A stretch of 34,087 bases of DNA from a virus, in the IMG/VR virus record IMGVR_UViG_3300033153_011469, positions 1 to 34,087 of that record, one strand, 5' to 3'. Within the stretch, counting starts at the first letter, position 1; each line of letters starts with the position of its first letter. A model generated the notes under the pieces. It was given only the letters and a program-made list of their open reading frames with translations, was not told the DNA's origin and did no database searches. This document shows, one piece after another, positions 9,673 to 16,842 of this stretch. The position numbers and the translations under genes are program-made.

Positions 9673-10686
9673 TTAAACAGAATATGGATTATTACCCAAA
9701 AATCCTCTCCTTAAAGGCTTCCTAGTATCAAGTCTAGGAGTAAATTGAACAATATAATTAGGTCTTCTTCCATCTTTCTTTATTAATTCTTGAACCATTT
9801 GTCCAAATCTTTGCTCTTCTACTTGCCAAGACGAATCTCCATCATTTTTAAGTAAATCTGAAAATGCTCCTTGTATTAGCTCTAAACTACAGTCTATTTC
9901 AGGAATATTATTTACATTATTAAAACTTATAGGAGTTTTTCTATATAATATTCTTAGAGTAGGCATTGTTCCTGTTTCCGTAGGCTTTGGGAAAACTCTT
10001 ATCCATTTATACATAGTTGCAAAATCATTATTAGCAATAACAGATTTTACATTAGCAGTAGTTAATGTTTCTCTTACAGTAACAACTCCTGTTATACTTT
10101 TCTTTGCACCGTCTATTGTTCCAGAAGATATAATCAAATTACTACCAGAATCATAAGTATTTGTAGACGTAACAGCAGTTGTCCCATTTAAAACTATATT
10201 TTCACATAATTTAACACCATTAACATCCCCACATATTCTAATACAATTAGGGCTCGAATCTGTTATGTCAGAAGATACAATTTCCAAAGTATCTGATATA
10301 GTCATTAATTCTTTACAATACAAAGAATTTAACAAATAATATCCTTGAGGCTGATCTCCTTCTGTTTCATTTCCAGAAACATCATAATAAGGAGCTATAA
10401 ATTCGGAATATTCTGAGGCAGATGTTTCAGGCAAATTACATCCATTTGTTATATCATTTATTTTTAATATTTCATCTAAATCCCTTTTTAAAGAATAGTC
10501 TATTTGGCTATTAATTAAGGCAAAATCATAACTTCTAACTAGCTCTGACCAAGGATGAGATCTTATTATTCTTTCATATCTTATATCTATCCAATCTAAT
10601 ACCTTATTTAGTTGAGTGGTATTTTCAGAGCTAAGGTCAACCTTTTCTAATGCTCTGTCAGCTATTTCTCTTCTAGTTAATATCAT
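9673..10686 (-). CDS. Head-tail adaptor / neck protein
   Basis: A 337-residue protein from the ATG at 10686; a TTG at 10692 is also possible, but the ATG overlaps the preceding stop (TAATG). The N-terminus (LTRREIADRALEKVDLSSEN, then IDIRYERIIRSHPWSELVRS) matches the helical start of podovirus adaptor proteins that dock under the portal: a conserved R-Y-x-x-x-x-R-x-H-P-W segment is typical. A beta-rich insertion follows at residues about 130-220. The C-terminus returns to helices (QRFGQMVQELIKKDGRR). It lies just before the tail hub gene, as expected. Function is inferred from motif and order. Confidence 0.7.
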   Translation of the reverse strand: MILTRREIADRALEKVDLSSENTTQLNKVLDWIDIRYERIIRSHPWSELVRSYDFALINSQIDYSLKRDLDEILKINDITNGCNLPETSASEYSEFIAPYYDVSGNETEGDQPQGYYLLNSLYCKELMTISDTLEIVSSDITDSSPNCIRICGDVNGVKLCENIVLNGTTAVTSTNTYDSGSNLIISSGTIDGAKKSITGVVTVRETLTTANVKSVIANNDFATMYKWIRVFPKPTETGTMPTLRILYRKTPISFNNVNNIPEIDCSLELIQGAFSDLLKNDGDSSWQVEEQRFGQMVQELIKKDGRRPNYIVQFTPRLDTRKPLRRGFLGNNPYSV

Positions 10687-10829
10687 TAACAATCTTTCCT
10701 TTTCTTTAAAAAAGAAACTAAAGCAACAATTTTTTTCTGTTTACTATTACCATTTTTTATTTTAAAAGATTTAGTCTTGTTTTTTCTAAGATCAATTAAA
10801 CTTACTTCTTTTGGTCTCCTACTAGACAT
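10686..10829 (-). CDS. Very small basic protein
   Basis: A 47-residue protein starting MSSRRPKEVSLIDLRKNKTK and ending KKRKDC. It has a strong ribosome site (AGGAGG, 6 bases before the ATG). The ATG lies inside the end of the upstream gene, and its stop TAA overlaps the ATG of the adaptor gene. Such tight coupling and a good ribosome site support a real gene. It is highly basic with many Lys and Arg and may bind nucleic acid or a virion partner. No family is recognised. Confidence 0.7.
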   Translation of the reverse strand: MSSRRPKEVSLIDLRKNKTKSFKIKNGNSKQKKIVALVSFLKKRKDC

Positions 10830-11256
10830 TTCTATCCTCCTGTATTGTTATAACTTGATTCCCTTGCATTTCTAACTTTGTCATTGTAACAGTCATTATC
10901 CTACTCATATCTCTTGTCTCTTTTAATATACTATCCATTTTATCTGACTGCTTATTAATTCTAGAATCTTGTTTCTTTAAATATTCTGACAATGACTTTA
11001 TTTGATAGTCATTTTTAGTTATATTTTCTCTTAGAAGATTACAGGTATTTGATGTAATATCTTTATAATCTCTCATTACTATTGTTATATTATCTTTGAA
11101 TCCTATATACTCGGCTTTTAATTTATTTGTAGAATTTATACCAAAAAAAAGAACTTGTAAAAACAAAGCACTTAAAACCGTCATAACAGTACCAAAAAAA
11201 ACATTTGTAAACTGTTTTCTTGCAACAGAAAATTGATTACTAACTCCGTGGCTCAT
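10822..11256 (-). CDS. Membrane-anchored coiled-coil protein, possible spanin-like
   Basis: A 144-residue protein with one membrane segment at residues about 19-40 (VFFGTVMTVLSALFLQVLFF), preceded by a short charged N-terminus. The rest is a long charged helix (LLRENITKNDYQIKSLSEYL, KKQDSRINKQSDKMDSILKE) likely to form a coiled coil outside the membrane. One membrane anchor plus a periplasmic coiled coil is the layout of inner-membrane spanins. Unlike most spanins it lies 2 kb from the holin. Ribosome site AGGATGAT precedes the ATG. Spanin is a suggestion, not a firm call. Confidence 0.5.
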   Translation of the reverse strand: MSHGVSNQFSVARKQFTNVFFGTVMTVLSALFLQVLFFGINSTNKLKAEYIGFKDNITIVMRDYKDITSNTCNLLRENITKNDYQIKSLSEYLKKQDSRINKQSDKMDSILKETRDMSRIMTVTMTKLEMQGNQVITIQEDRNV

Positions 11257-11348
11257 GATTATTAATCATCCTATAGGATTTTATTAAAATTAATTCACGA
11301 TACACCATATAATATTATACAGTATTTATCTATTTTTGTACTCCTTTT

Positions 11349-12077
11349 TTATCGTCTCATTATATATGGTAAAGAATAATATGGAGGTCTGTTTTCATGA
11401 GGTTGATCTCCTCCAGTTGCTTGTGATGGAGTAACAACTACATCTTCTTGTGTAGTTCCTCCAGACCCAGAAGCCCCAAGTGATATGTTTTGCTCATATG
11501 TATGCACATGATTAGGTATTTGATCTATTGTAAGCGTTACCGTGTCTTCTCCTCCTACATCTCCAAACGAATACGTATCTCCTGCACTAACTATAAAACT
11601 ATCTTTCATACTAGGAGTTCCATTAGTGCCATCACAAAACACCCATCCACTAGGGATATCTCCAACAACACCTTCCCAAATAGATATTATTCCCTTTTCT
11701 ATAGTTTTCTCTCTCAACCCATCATATGGTTTGTTTATATAGGCTAAAGAATAGTAAGGTGGCAAATTGTTATGTGCTTGATCTCCTCCAACAGAGGAAG
11801 TGTTGCCATCTGTCACACCAGTTTGAGCATTTCCACCACCTACCGAATACCCAAGGGAGACATGTTTAAAATAGTTGTGAGTATGTGAAGGTAACTCATT
11901 TTCAGACAATATATGAGTAGCAGAGCCTCCTATATCTCCTTTAGAATATATATCTCCTGCGTTTACTATAAACTTATCTGTTAAATCTAGAGTATCATTA
12001 TTCCCATCACATAAAAACCATCCATCTGGGATACTGGCTATGCTTCCTTTCCAAATCAATATAAGTCCTCTTGCCAT
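11349..12077 (-). CDS. Tail fibre protein with two tandem tail-collar domains
   Basis: A 242-residue protein made of two copies of one domain. Each has a G-W-F/V-x-CDG motif (IPDGWFLCDGNN; IPSGWVFCDGTN), a D-x-FIV-x-AGD-x-Y motif, a G-D-I/V-GG motif, a His motif (LPSHTHNY; IPNHVHTY) and a closing PPYYSL-Y-I. These match the phage tail-collar domain, whose His pairs bind metal in T4 short fibres. The gene is followed by a related single-domain gene at 12086. It is probably a receptor-binding or collar fibre. The domain call is secure; the exact tail position is not. Confidence 0.85.
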   Translation of the reverse strand: MARGLILIWKGSIASIPDGWFLCDGNNDTLDLTDKFIVNAGDIYSKGDIGGSATHILSENELPSHTHNYFKHVSLGYSVGGGNAQTGVTDGNTSSVGGDQAHNNLPPYYSLAYINKPYDGLREKTIEKGIISIWEGVVGDIPSGWVFCDGTNGTPSMKDSFIVSAGDTYSFGDVGGEDTVTLTIDQIPNHVHTYEQNISLGASGSGGTTQEDVVVTPSQATGGDQPHENRPPYYSLPYIMRR

Positions 12078-12085
12078 AATTTTAA

Positions 12086-12502
12086 TTAATTTTTCATTAT
12101 ATATATTAAAGAATAATATTTTGGTCTATTCTCGTGAGACAATCCACTTCCTTTACTTCCAGTATTTGAGGTTACGCTTCCTAACTGTGCAGAACCAAAA
12201 AAACCAAAAGAGTTTAGATTAATAAAGTCATCATAAACATGAGAATGAGAAGGGATTTGACTTAATATTAATGTTTCTGAATCTGTTCCTCCTGTATCAT
12301 CTACAGAATATGAATCTCCTGCACATACAACAAAATTATTTGCTAAGTTAGGAGTTCCATTCGTTCCATCACAAATAGACCATCCTGCAGGGATAGAAGC
12401 TCCAGTAGAAGACCACATCATTATCATACCAGATTCTACAAGATCTTCTACACTCTCTGTTCCTTGTTGTTTATTAAAATCAAATTGAAAATATTTTTTC
12501 AT
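12086..12502 (-). CDS. Tail fibre protein with one tail-collar domain
   Basis: A 138-residue protein with a short N-terminal lead (MKKYFQFDFNKQQG) and one tail-collar domain: IPAGWSICDGTNGTP, NNFVVCAGDSYSV, IPSHSHVYDD and NRPKYYSL-IYIM. It shares the ordering of the two repeats in the neighbouring gene at 11349, so the pair comes from duplication. Here the His pair is H-S-H. Spacing is 8 bases. It is probably another fibre or collar subunit. Confidence 0.8.
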   Translation of the reverse strand: MKKYFQFDFNKQQGTESVEDLVESGMIMMWSSTGASIPAGWSICDGTNGTPNLANNFVVCAGDSYSVDDTGGTDSETLILSQIPSHSHVYDDFINLNSFGFFGSAQLGSVTSNTGSKGSGLSHENRPKYYSLIYIMKN

Positions 12503-12504
12503 AT

Positions 12505-12984
12505 CTATATTTCTATTACAGAGAGATATACTTTTATATCTGAACTACTAATATAAGTAGCACCACTTCTAGCAACTAAACACGCATATAAATTATGATC
12601 TGTATCAAAAGAAGAACAATTAATAGGAATATCTATTAGAAAATTGTATGCCAAACTATTGTCTGAAAAAGACGAATATTCAGTGATAGGAATTGGAACA
12701 ACAAACTCTAAGTCATTATCATTTACATCTAATATAACATTATCTGTAAAAGTTGTATTTGTAGGATTAGACGTAAATAATACTAGATCTAGTTCAGCAT
12801 TTTGTTTTGCTAAATCTAATATTCTTACACCGACAACCCTTGCCTCTTTTATTCTATTAAAAACGTTTTCAAAAGTCATTAACGTACCAACTAGATCTCC
12901 AGAAGCATAAGTAGAAGTATCTATAATTGGAGTCGCACTATATTCTATAGGAATATAATTTTTAATATTAACTTCATTTGCCAT
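12505..12984 (-). CDS. Virion structural protein, family not named
   Basis: A 159-residue beta-rich protein. The pattern (STYASGDLVGTLMTFENVF, then RVVGVRILDLAKQNAELDLV) is the one seen in many podovirus proteins placed by the tail fibres: a Y-x-x-GD-x-x-G start and a D-L-x-L-F middle. It has no signal peptide and no membrane segment. It is the first gene after the 13.0 kb inverted repeat, in front of the collar fibre genes. It may be a head or fibre decoration. The ATG has weak ribosome-site similarity (AAGAGGG). Confidence 0.6.
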   Translation of the reverse strand: MANEVNIKNYIPIEYSATPIIDTSTYASGDLVGTLMTFENVFNRIKEARVVGVRILDLAKQNAELDLVLFTSNPTNTTFTDNVILDVNDNDLEFVVPIPITEYSSFSDNSLAYNFLIDIPINCSSFDTDHNLYACLVARSGATYISSSDIKVYLSVIEI

Positions 12985-13015
12985 AACAAACCCTCTTAAA
13001 ATAATTTTATTATAT

Positions 13016-13052
13016 TATATTCTAATATATTATTATAATATATTAGAATATA
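13016..13052. repeat. 17-bp perfect inverted repeat with 3-base centre
   Basis: TATATTCTAATATATTA and its exact reverse complement are separated by TTA. The element is all A/T except one G and C pair, with no T-run of the kind a simple terminator has. It sits between the lysis block and the tail-fibre block, 32 bases upstream of the ATG at 12984. It could be an operator, a processing hairpin or a weak transcription barrier. The function is not visible. Confidence 0.7.
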
Positions 13053-13054
13053 TA

Positions 13055-13189
13055 TTACCAATTAAATTTAACTTTTATTCCAGTATATTTTACTCCACTA
13101 GGAGTTTTAAATTTTCCTATGCGAACATGTTTCTTAGTCCAGATCCCCGCATTTAAGAGTTTGAATCCGAACTTACCTGCTCCCCCAAC
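13055..13189 (-). CDS. Coding-like ORF in -1 frame after holin, no normal start codon
   Basis: A 44-codon open stretch overlapping the end of the holin gene in the -1 frame. It reads like protein (NAGIWTKKHVRIGKFKTP, then SGVKYTGIKVKFNW) and has no ATG, GTG or TTG. The frame is closed by TGA just upstream, at 13190-13192. A run of five G bases on the minus strand (13182-13186) lies where a -1 slip could carry the holin frame into it. Options are a programmed frameshift giving a C-terminal extension, an unusual start, or a base-count error in the G run. Confidence 0.4.
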   Translation of the reverse strand, partial: VGGAGKFGFKLLNAGIWTKKHVRIGKFKTPSGVKYTGIKVKFNW

Positions 13190-13473
13190 TCACCTGTCAT
13201 ATTACTAACTGCACATTCTATCATTTCTCCTATTTTTATTCCACTAGCCCATTTAAACTTTTTTTTAAGTCTATTTTGAACATATTCAAACTTTTCTGGA
13301 TTACTACTAATTTTTTTTTGTGCATATCTAACAAGAATTGCTGTTGCGTCATATAAATTACTATGTTTTTGTCCGCTTATTTTCTCTTTCAAAAACTTGC
13401 CAACTGCCTTGCCTATAGGTGCTGAAATAAATAACAAAATCAACCCTATTAATTCAGGAACTATGTCATTCAT
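13153..13473 (-). CDS. Holin, LLH-type
   Basis: A 106-residue protein. One membrane segment at residues about 5-25 (VPELIGLILLFISAPIGKAV) is followed by an amphipathic helical domain: DATAILVRYAQKK, NPEKFEYVQNRLKKKF and GEMIECAVSNM. This order, ending in an I-E-x-A-V motif, matches LLH-family phage holins. It would open the inner membrane for the lysis enzyme encoded upstream (13466-14002), whose stop TGA overlaps its ATG region. The C-terminus may be extended by a -1 shift; see the overlapping ORF. Confidence 0.65.
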   Translation of the reverse strand: MNDIVPELIGLILLFISAPIGKAVGKFLKEKISGQKHSNLYDATAILVRYAQKKISSNPEKFEYVQNRLKKKFKWASGIKIGEMIECAVSNMTGELGEQVSSDSNS

Positions 13474-14002
13474 ACTTTTTTTTTCTCCTTAAATTTATTA
13501 ATTTTAACATATTACTTTCTACTATATCTTGAGGAGATGTTATAGAAGCCCCATCAACATGAGGAACAATATCAATACCTCCACCTTCTAAAAATGCTTG
13601 ATAACATAATTCTGAACAAAAATAATCCTTTTCTCTTTGCCATTTATTAGAATAATTTTTTAAAGGAAATCCTATTTTTACAAGCAATTTTATTATACCT
13701 AAAAATAAAAGACCCATAATATCATATTTTTTATGCAGTTTATTTAACAAATAAGCTATTGTCTCGTTAACATCATAAGCAATATCTTCTCTAATCCTAT
13801 ACACATCATAACCTGTTTTTATTCTTTTAATATCTATACTTCTAACACCACTTAGGCTTGCTTCTATACCAAGATTCATCTCTCCAGAAATACATATAGC
13901 AACATGACAATACAAACTATTAGTCATCCAAGAAATTATATTAGAAAACAAATCATCTCCTTTTTTAAAAAGCAGAATATCTCCTCTTCTAATAGTTTCC
14001 AA
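13466..14002 (-). CDS. Permuted papain-like amidase (YiiX/NlpC-P60 superfamily), candidate endolysin
   Basis: A 178-residue protein with the permuted papain motif set: GDILLF at residues 7-12, the catalytic His region YCHVAICI (His33) and the catalytic Cys region YFCSELCYQAF (Cys129). The YiiX/DUF830 type of NlpC/P60 enzyme uses this His-before-Cys order. No other endolysin-like gene is present, and it lies directly before the holin. It is therefore the best candidate for the cell-wall or lipoprotein-cleaving lysis enzyme. Known YiiX relatives are not all peptidoglycan enzymes, so the substrate is inferred. No signal peptide is seen. Confidence 0.7.
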   Translation of the reverse strand: METIRRGDILLFKKGDDLFSNIISWMTNSLYCHVAICISGEMNLGIEASLSGVRSIDIKRIKTGYDVYRIREDIAYDVNETIAYLLNKLHKKYDIMGLLFLGIIKLLVKIGFPLKNYSNKWQREKDYFCSELCYQAFLEGGGIDIVPHVDGASITSPQDIVESNMLKLINLRRKKKYE

Positions 14003-14016
14003 AATAAACTCCTAAA

Positions 14017-14736
14017 TTAGGTATATATTTTATGTGCTAAAAAATGTATATTATCTCTAGTTAGATATCTCATACAATAACTTTTTCTACTTATTATTAT
14101 TTCAAAATCAGATTTTTTAAGTTCTCTTTTTAATGATTCTTGAGACCACATTATATGATGGTCTTTTTTCGACCAATGACTCCAAGCTGGCACACCTATA
14201 CTATTTATAGCATCTATATCTGGAGTAATAATAAATAAACATCCATTTTCATTTAATAAAGAATAACATTTCTCAATAATCTTTTTAGGTTCTAAAAAAG
14301 ACTGAAAAACATCATCCAACCAAATGAGATCAAATTTATTCTCCTTAAAGTCTAATTCTTCAAAACGACCTTCAATAAATCTATCAGACTCACTTTTTTC
14401 ATCTGATAATCCAAAATATATCCATCCTCTATCATTAAAATATTCCTTTTTATATTTCCCACTATATCCCACTTCCAAGACTTTTCTACCATTAGTAATA
14501 TCTTCTATTATATTTAAATATGTTTTTATTGCATGTATGCTTCTTTTCTCTATCTTTTTTATATCATAATTTTTTATTTTAAATTCAGTAGGCTTGTTTT
14601 CTTGAAATATTATATTACAAGAACATTTAAACCAAGAAGTTGGCTCTTTCTCTTCTGCTTTCTCTTTTACATATACTGCATGCCTAGTCATTCTATTACA
14701 AATAGGACAGAACTTATAATCATTATTTACACTCAT
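14017..14736 (-). CDS. Class I SAM-dependent methyltransferase with N-terminal zinc-ribbon
   Basis: A 239-residue protein. A Cys cluster (FCPICNR at residues 9-15 and WFKCSCN at 36-42) suggests a small zinc ribbon. The Rossmann core follows: motif I KVLEVGYSG (84-92), an acidic residue after FGLSDEK, a DLIWLDDVFQS strand at 136-146 and LLNENGCLFIITPD (160-173). This layout is common in glycan-biosynthesis methyltransferases. It overlaps the FkbM gene by 4 bases (ATGA). It probably methylates a sugar or lipid-linked glycan; the substrate is inferred from its neighbours. Confidence 0.75.
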   Translation of the reverse strand: MSVNNDYKFCPICNRMTRHAVYVKEKAEEKEPTSWFKCSCNIIFQENKPTEFKIKNYDIKKIEKRSIHAIKTYLNIIEDITNGRKVLEVGYSGKYKKEYFNDRGWIYFGLSDEKSESDRFIEGRFEELDFKENKFDLIWLDDVFQSFLEPKKIIEKCYSLLNENGCLFIITPDIDAINSIGVPAWSHWSKKDHHIMWSQESLKRELKKSDFEIIISRKSYCMRYLTRDNIHFLAHKIYT

Positions 14737-15539
14737 TTTAACACCTTATGTTTTTTGTTTTTTAAAGTGTCGTAAAATTTTTTATGTTTTTTCATATCTA
14801 GACAAACCATGTTAATTGACCTTAATTCTTTATATATATTAGTTTTATTATTAAAATGATTGGACTTATTAAATAATGGAGGTATATGATAGAATGCTTT
14901 ATATCCTAATTCATTACTAATATAATCTATTATTTTTTTTCTATTATTTTTCCTGTCATTCTCTAAATATATTATTGGTCTATATTTTGATATATGTGAT
15001 TTTGCCCCCTGTAAAACTTCTAATTCCATACCCTCTACATCTATTTTTAAAAAATCAAGCTGATTTATATCTAAAGAATCTAACTGACAACATATTACTT
15101 TGTTTTTAAGCTTTTTATTTTTTTCTAACTCTCATTCTCCAGAGTTATATTTAGAAGAATAGTCATAATCATTATAATTCATAACGCACTGTTCTTTAGA
15201 AATTCCTATATTAAAAGAACGTACATTATGAAGATTATTTAATGAAAGATTACAACATAAAGATAAATAATTTATATGATTTGGCTCTATTGTAATTAAA
15301 TTTTTACATCTTTTTGCTATAGGAACAGATAATAAGCCTGTATTAGATCCTACTTCAACAACAACAGACTTGTCATTTATAAAACAAAAAATAAACTTTA
15401 ACTCATATTCACTATATTCTCCATATTCAACAATAGATCTTCCTAAATAGAAATCGTTTTCATTAACATGAAAAATACCATGCCTTCCATTAATCAATTT
15501 CATATAATTATTTTCTAATATTACTCTATTTGTTTTCAT
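14733..15539 (-). pseudogene. FkbM-family methyltransferase split by an in-frame TGA
   Basis: Both parts lie in the same reading frame over 269 codons with one TGA at 15132-15134. The N-terminal part has the SAM motif VVVEVGSNTGLLSVPIAKR and an acidic strand LITIEPN. The C-terminal part has the FkbM signature LDFLKIDVEGMELEVLQGAK and RPIIYLEND. With the TGA read through, the product would be about 268 residues, a normal FkbM length. After N-S-G-E the stop falls where relatives often have an aromatic residue, so a Trp to TGA change is plausible. TGA ends several other genes here, which argues against recoding. FkbM enzymes O-methylate sugars. Confidence 0.8.
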
Positions 15540-16545
15540 TTTTACTTTTTATATTTATAATTTCTTTTATTCTATTCTCTAATCTATCAGGAGATATTCC
15601 ATAATACATACACCAAGCAGAATTGCTTTCTAATTCTACAGGACATTGTGCATTTAAATCATATATTAATCTACTACAAGGAGAACATTCGGCTAAACTA
15701 GGATCGCTCTCTAAACTTAAATCGTTATAAAAATGTTTTGTTATATTTTCTATAGTAGTATGTCCTAATAATCCAATTTTAGGAGTAGAATAACATCCTG
15801 AACCATGCAACAATCCTGTATCAGGAGATATCACTAAATCAGCATATTTTGTCATAGAAAGAGATTTTCGCATGCTTATATCTCCACTTAAACATTCTAC
15901 TCTTTTATTATTATCCCATCCATGTTCTAAAATCTTACATTTAGTATCTCCTAGAAGAAAAAATCTAACGCTAGGATATAATGATAAAATATTATTAATT
16001 ATAATATCAGTCCAAGGATAACATTTGTTTTTCCCACTACCTGAAAGACCCCATACAATATTAAAATCATTTTTATTGAACATTGATTTTGCTTCTTTTT
16101 CTTCTTTCTTAGTAAAAAATAACTCTGGAATATAAGTATCTATCCCTACCTTTTTGATATCAATATCAGCAAATTTAAAAGAATTCTCATAATAATTTAT
16201 TTTGGAGTATTTAAGTCTTTCATTTTTAGGAGAATTATATTCAGGGTCAGCAGGATGTAAAGCAATTGAAACTTCTATACTTTCAGCAAAATTTATAAAT
16301 AAATCAGCTTTAGTTTTCTTCTTTAAATCTTCCCAATATATATCTAATTTATCATTAGAAACAGAGTCAGATTTATAAAAAATAAACTCATCAATATTTG
16401 GATTATTCTTAAGAATCTCCATTCCTCTTTCAGAAACATTTATGATGATATAATATCCTTGTTGTTTAAGATATCTTATTACTGGAGTTATAATTATACA
16501 ATCCCCATATGCTCCAAATCTACTTATAAGACATTTCTTTAACAT
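15526..16545 (-). CDS. GT9-like (heptosyltransferase-type) glycosyltransferase
   Basis: A 339-residue protein of the GT-B fold. The N-terminal signature is CLISRFGAYGDCIIITPVIR, the GT9 entry loop G-A-x-G-D. The C-terminal sugar-nucleotide half has CLSGDISMRKSLSMTKYADL and SPDTGLLHGSGCYSTPKIGL, the GT9 D-T-G-x-x-H-x-x motif. ADP-heptose LPS heptosyltransferases have this plan. Five Cys in the C-terminal third (CSPCSR and beyond) are unusual and shared with the gene at 16843. Overlaps the FkbM gene by 14 bases. The acceptor is likely a cell-surface glycan. Confidence 0.8.
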   Translation of the reverse strand: MLKKCLISRFGAYGDCIIITPVIRYLKQQGYYIIINVSERGMEILKNNPNIDEFIFYKSDSVSNDKLDIYWEDLKKKTKADLFINFAESIEVSIALHPADPEYNSPKNERLKYSKINYYENSFKFADIDIKKVGIDTYIPELFFTKKEEKEAKSMFNKNDFNIVWGLSGSGKNKCYPWTDIIINNILSLYPSVRFFLLGDTKCKILEHGWDNNKRVECLSGDISMRKSLSMTKYADLVISPDTGLLHGSGCYSTPKIGLLGHTTIENITKHFYNDLSLESDPSLAECSPCSRLIYDLNAQCPVELESNSAWCMYYGISPDRLENRIKEIINIKSKNENK

Positions 16546-16547
16546 AT

Positions 16548-16835
16548 TTAAATATTAATTCCCTTTTCTTTCTCTACCTGATTTCCTAATTTGCATATAC
16601 ATAAAGTTATCAAATCTTTTATCTTATCTTTCACTTCTTTATCAGATATATCAGAAAAATTAAACTCAATATTAAAACATTTTATAGTAAATGACGATAA
16701 ATTATTACCTAATAATAACTCAAATTTTTTTAGTTTTGCAAGATTAATCATTGCCTCTTCTTCTAAATTTTTGACTTTATTATATTTATCAATAATTTTT
16801 TTTATTCTTTTTTCAGAAAAATCTTTTATTTTCAT
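16548..16835 (-). CDS. Small helical protein between two glycosyltransferases
   Basis: A 95-residue, Lys-rich and Glu-rich protein. The N-terminal half (FSEKRIKKIIDKYNKVKNLE, then EEAMINLAKLKKFELLLG) is strongly helical, with a heptad-like pattern. The middle holds strands, and the end is amphipathic (KDLITLCICKLGNQVEKEKG). No catalytic motif is visible. Close spacing to the two GT9-like genes (2 and 7 bases) suggests a partner or scaffold for them. The family is not recognised. Confidence 0.55.
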   Translation of the reverse strand: MKIKDFSEKRIKKIIDKYNKVKNLEEEAMINLAKLKKFELLLGNNLSSFTIKCFNIEFNFSDISDKEVKDKIKDLITLCICKLGNQVEKEKGINI

Positions 16836-16842
16836 TATTATC

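Noticed and set aside
11314-11342. Possible minus-strand promoter TATAAT (11314-11319) before the spanin-like gene
   Set aside because: The -35 zone AGTACA is poor and there is no extended -10 TG in the right place. In A/T-rich DNA such a box is expected by chance.
14733-15539. Global recoding of TGA as Trp
   Set aside because: TGA ends portal, XRE, YiiX-like and other genes with tight ATGA overlaps, and TGG is used for Trp in terL and elsewhere.
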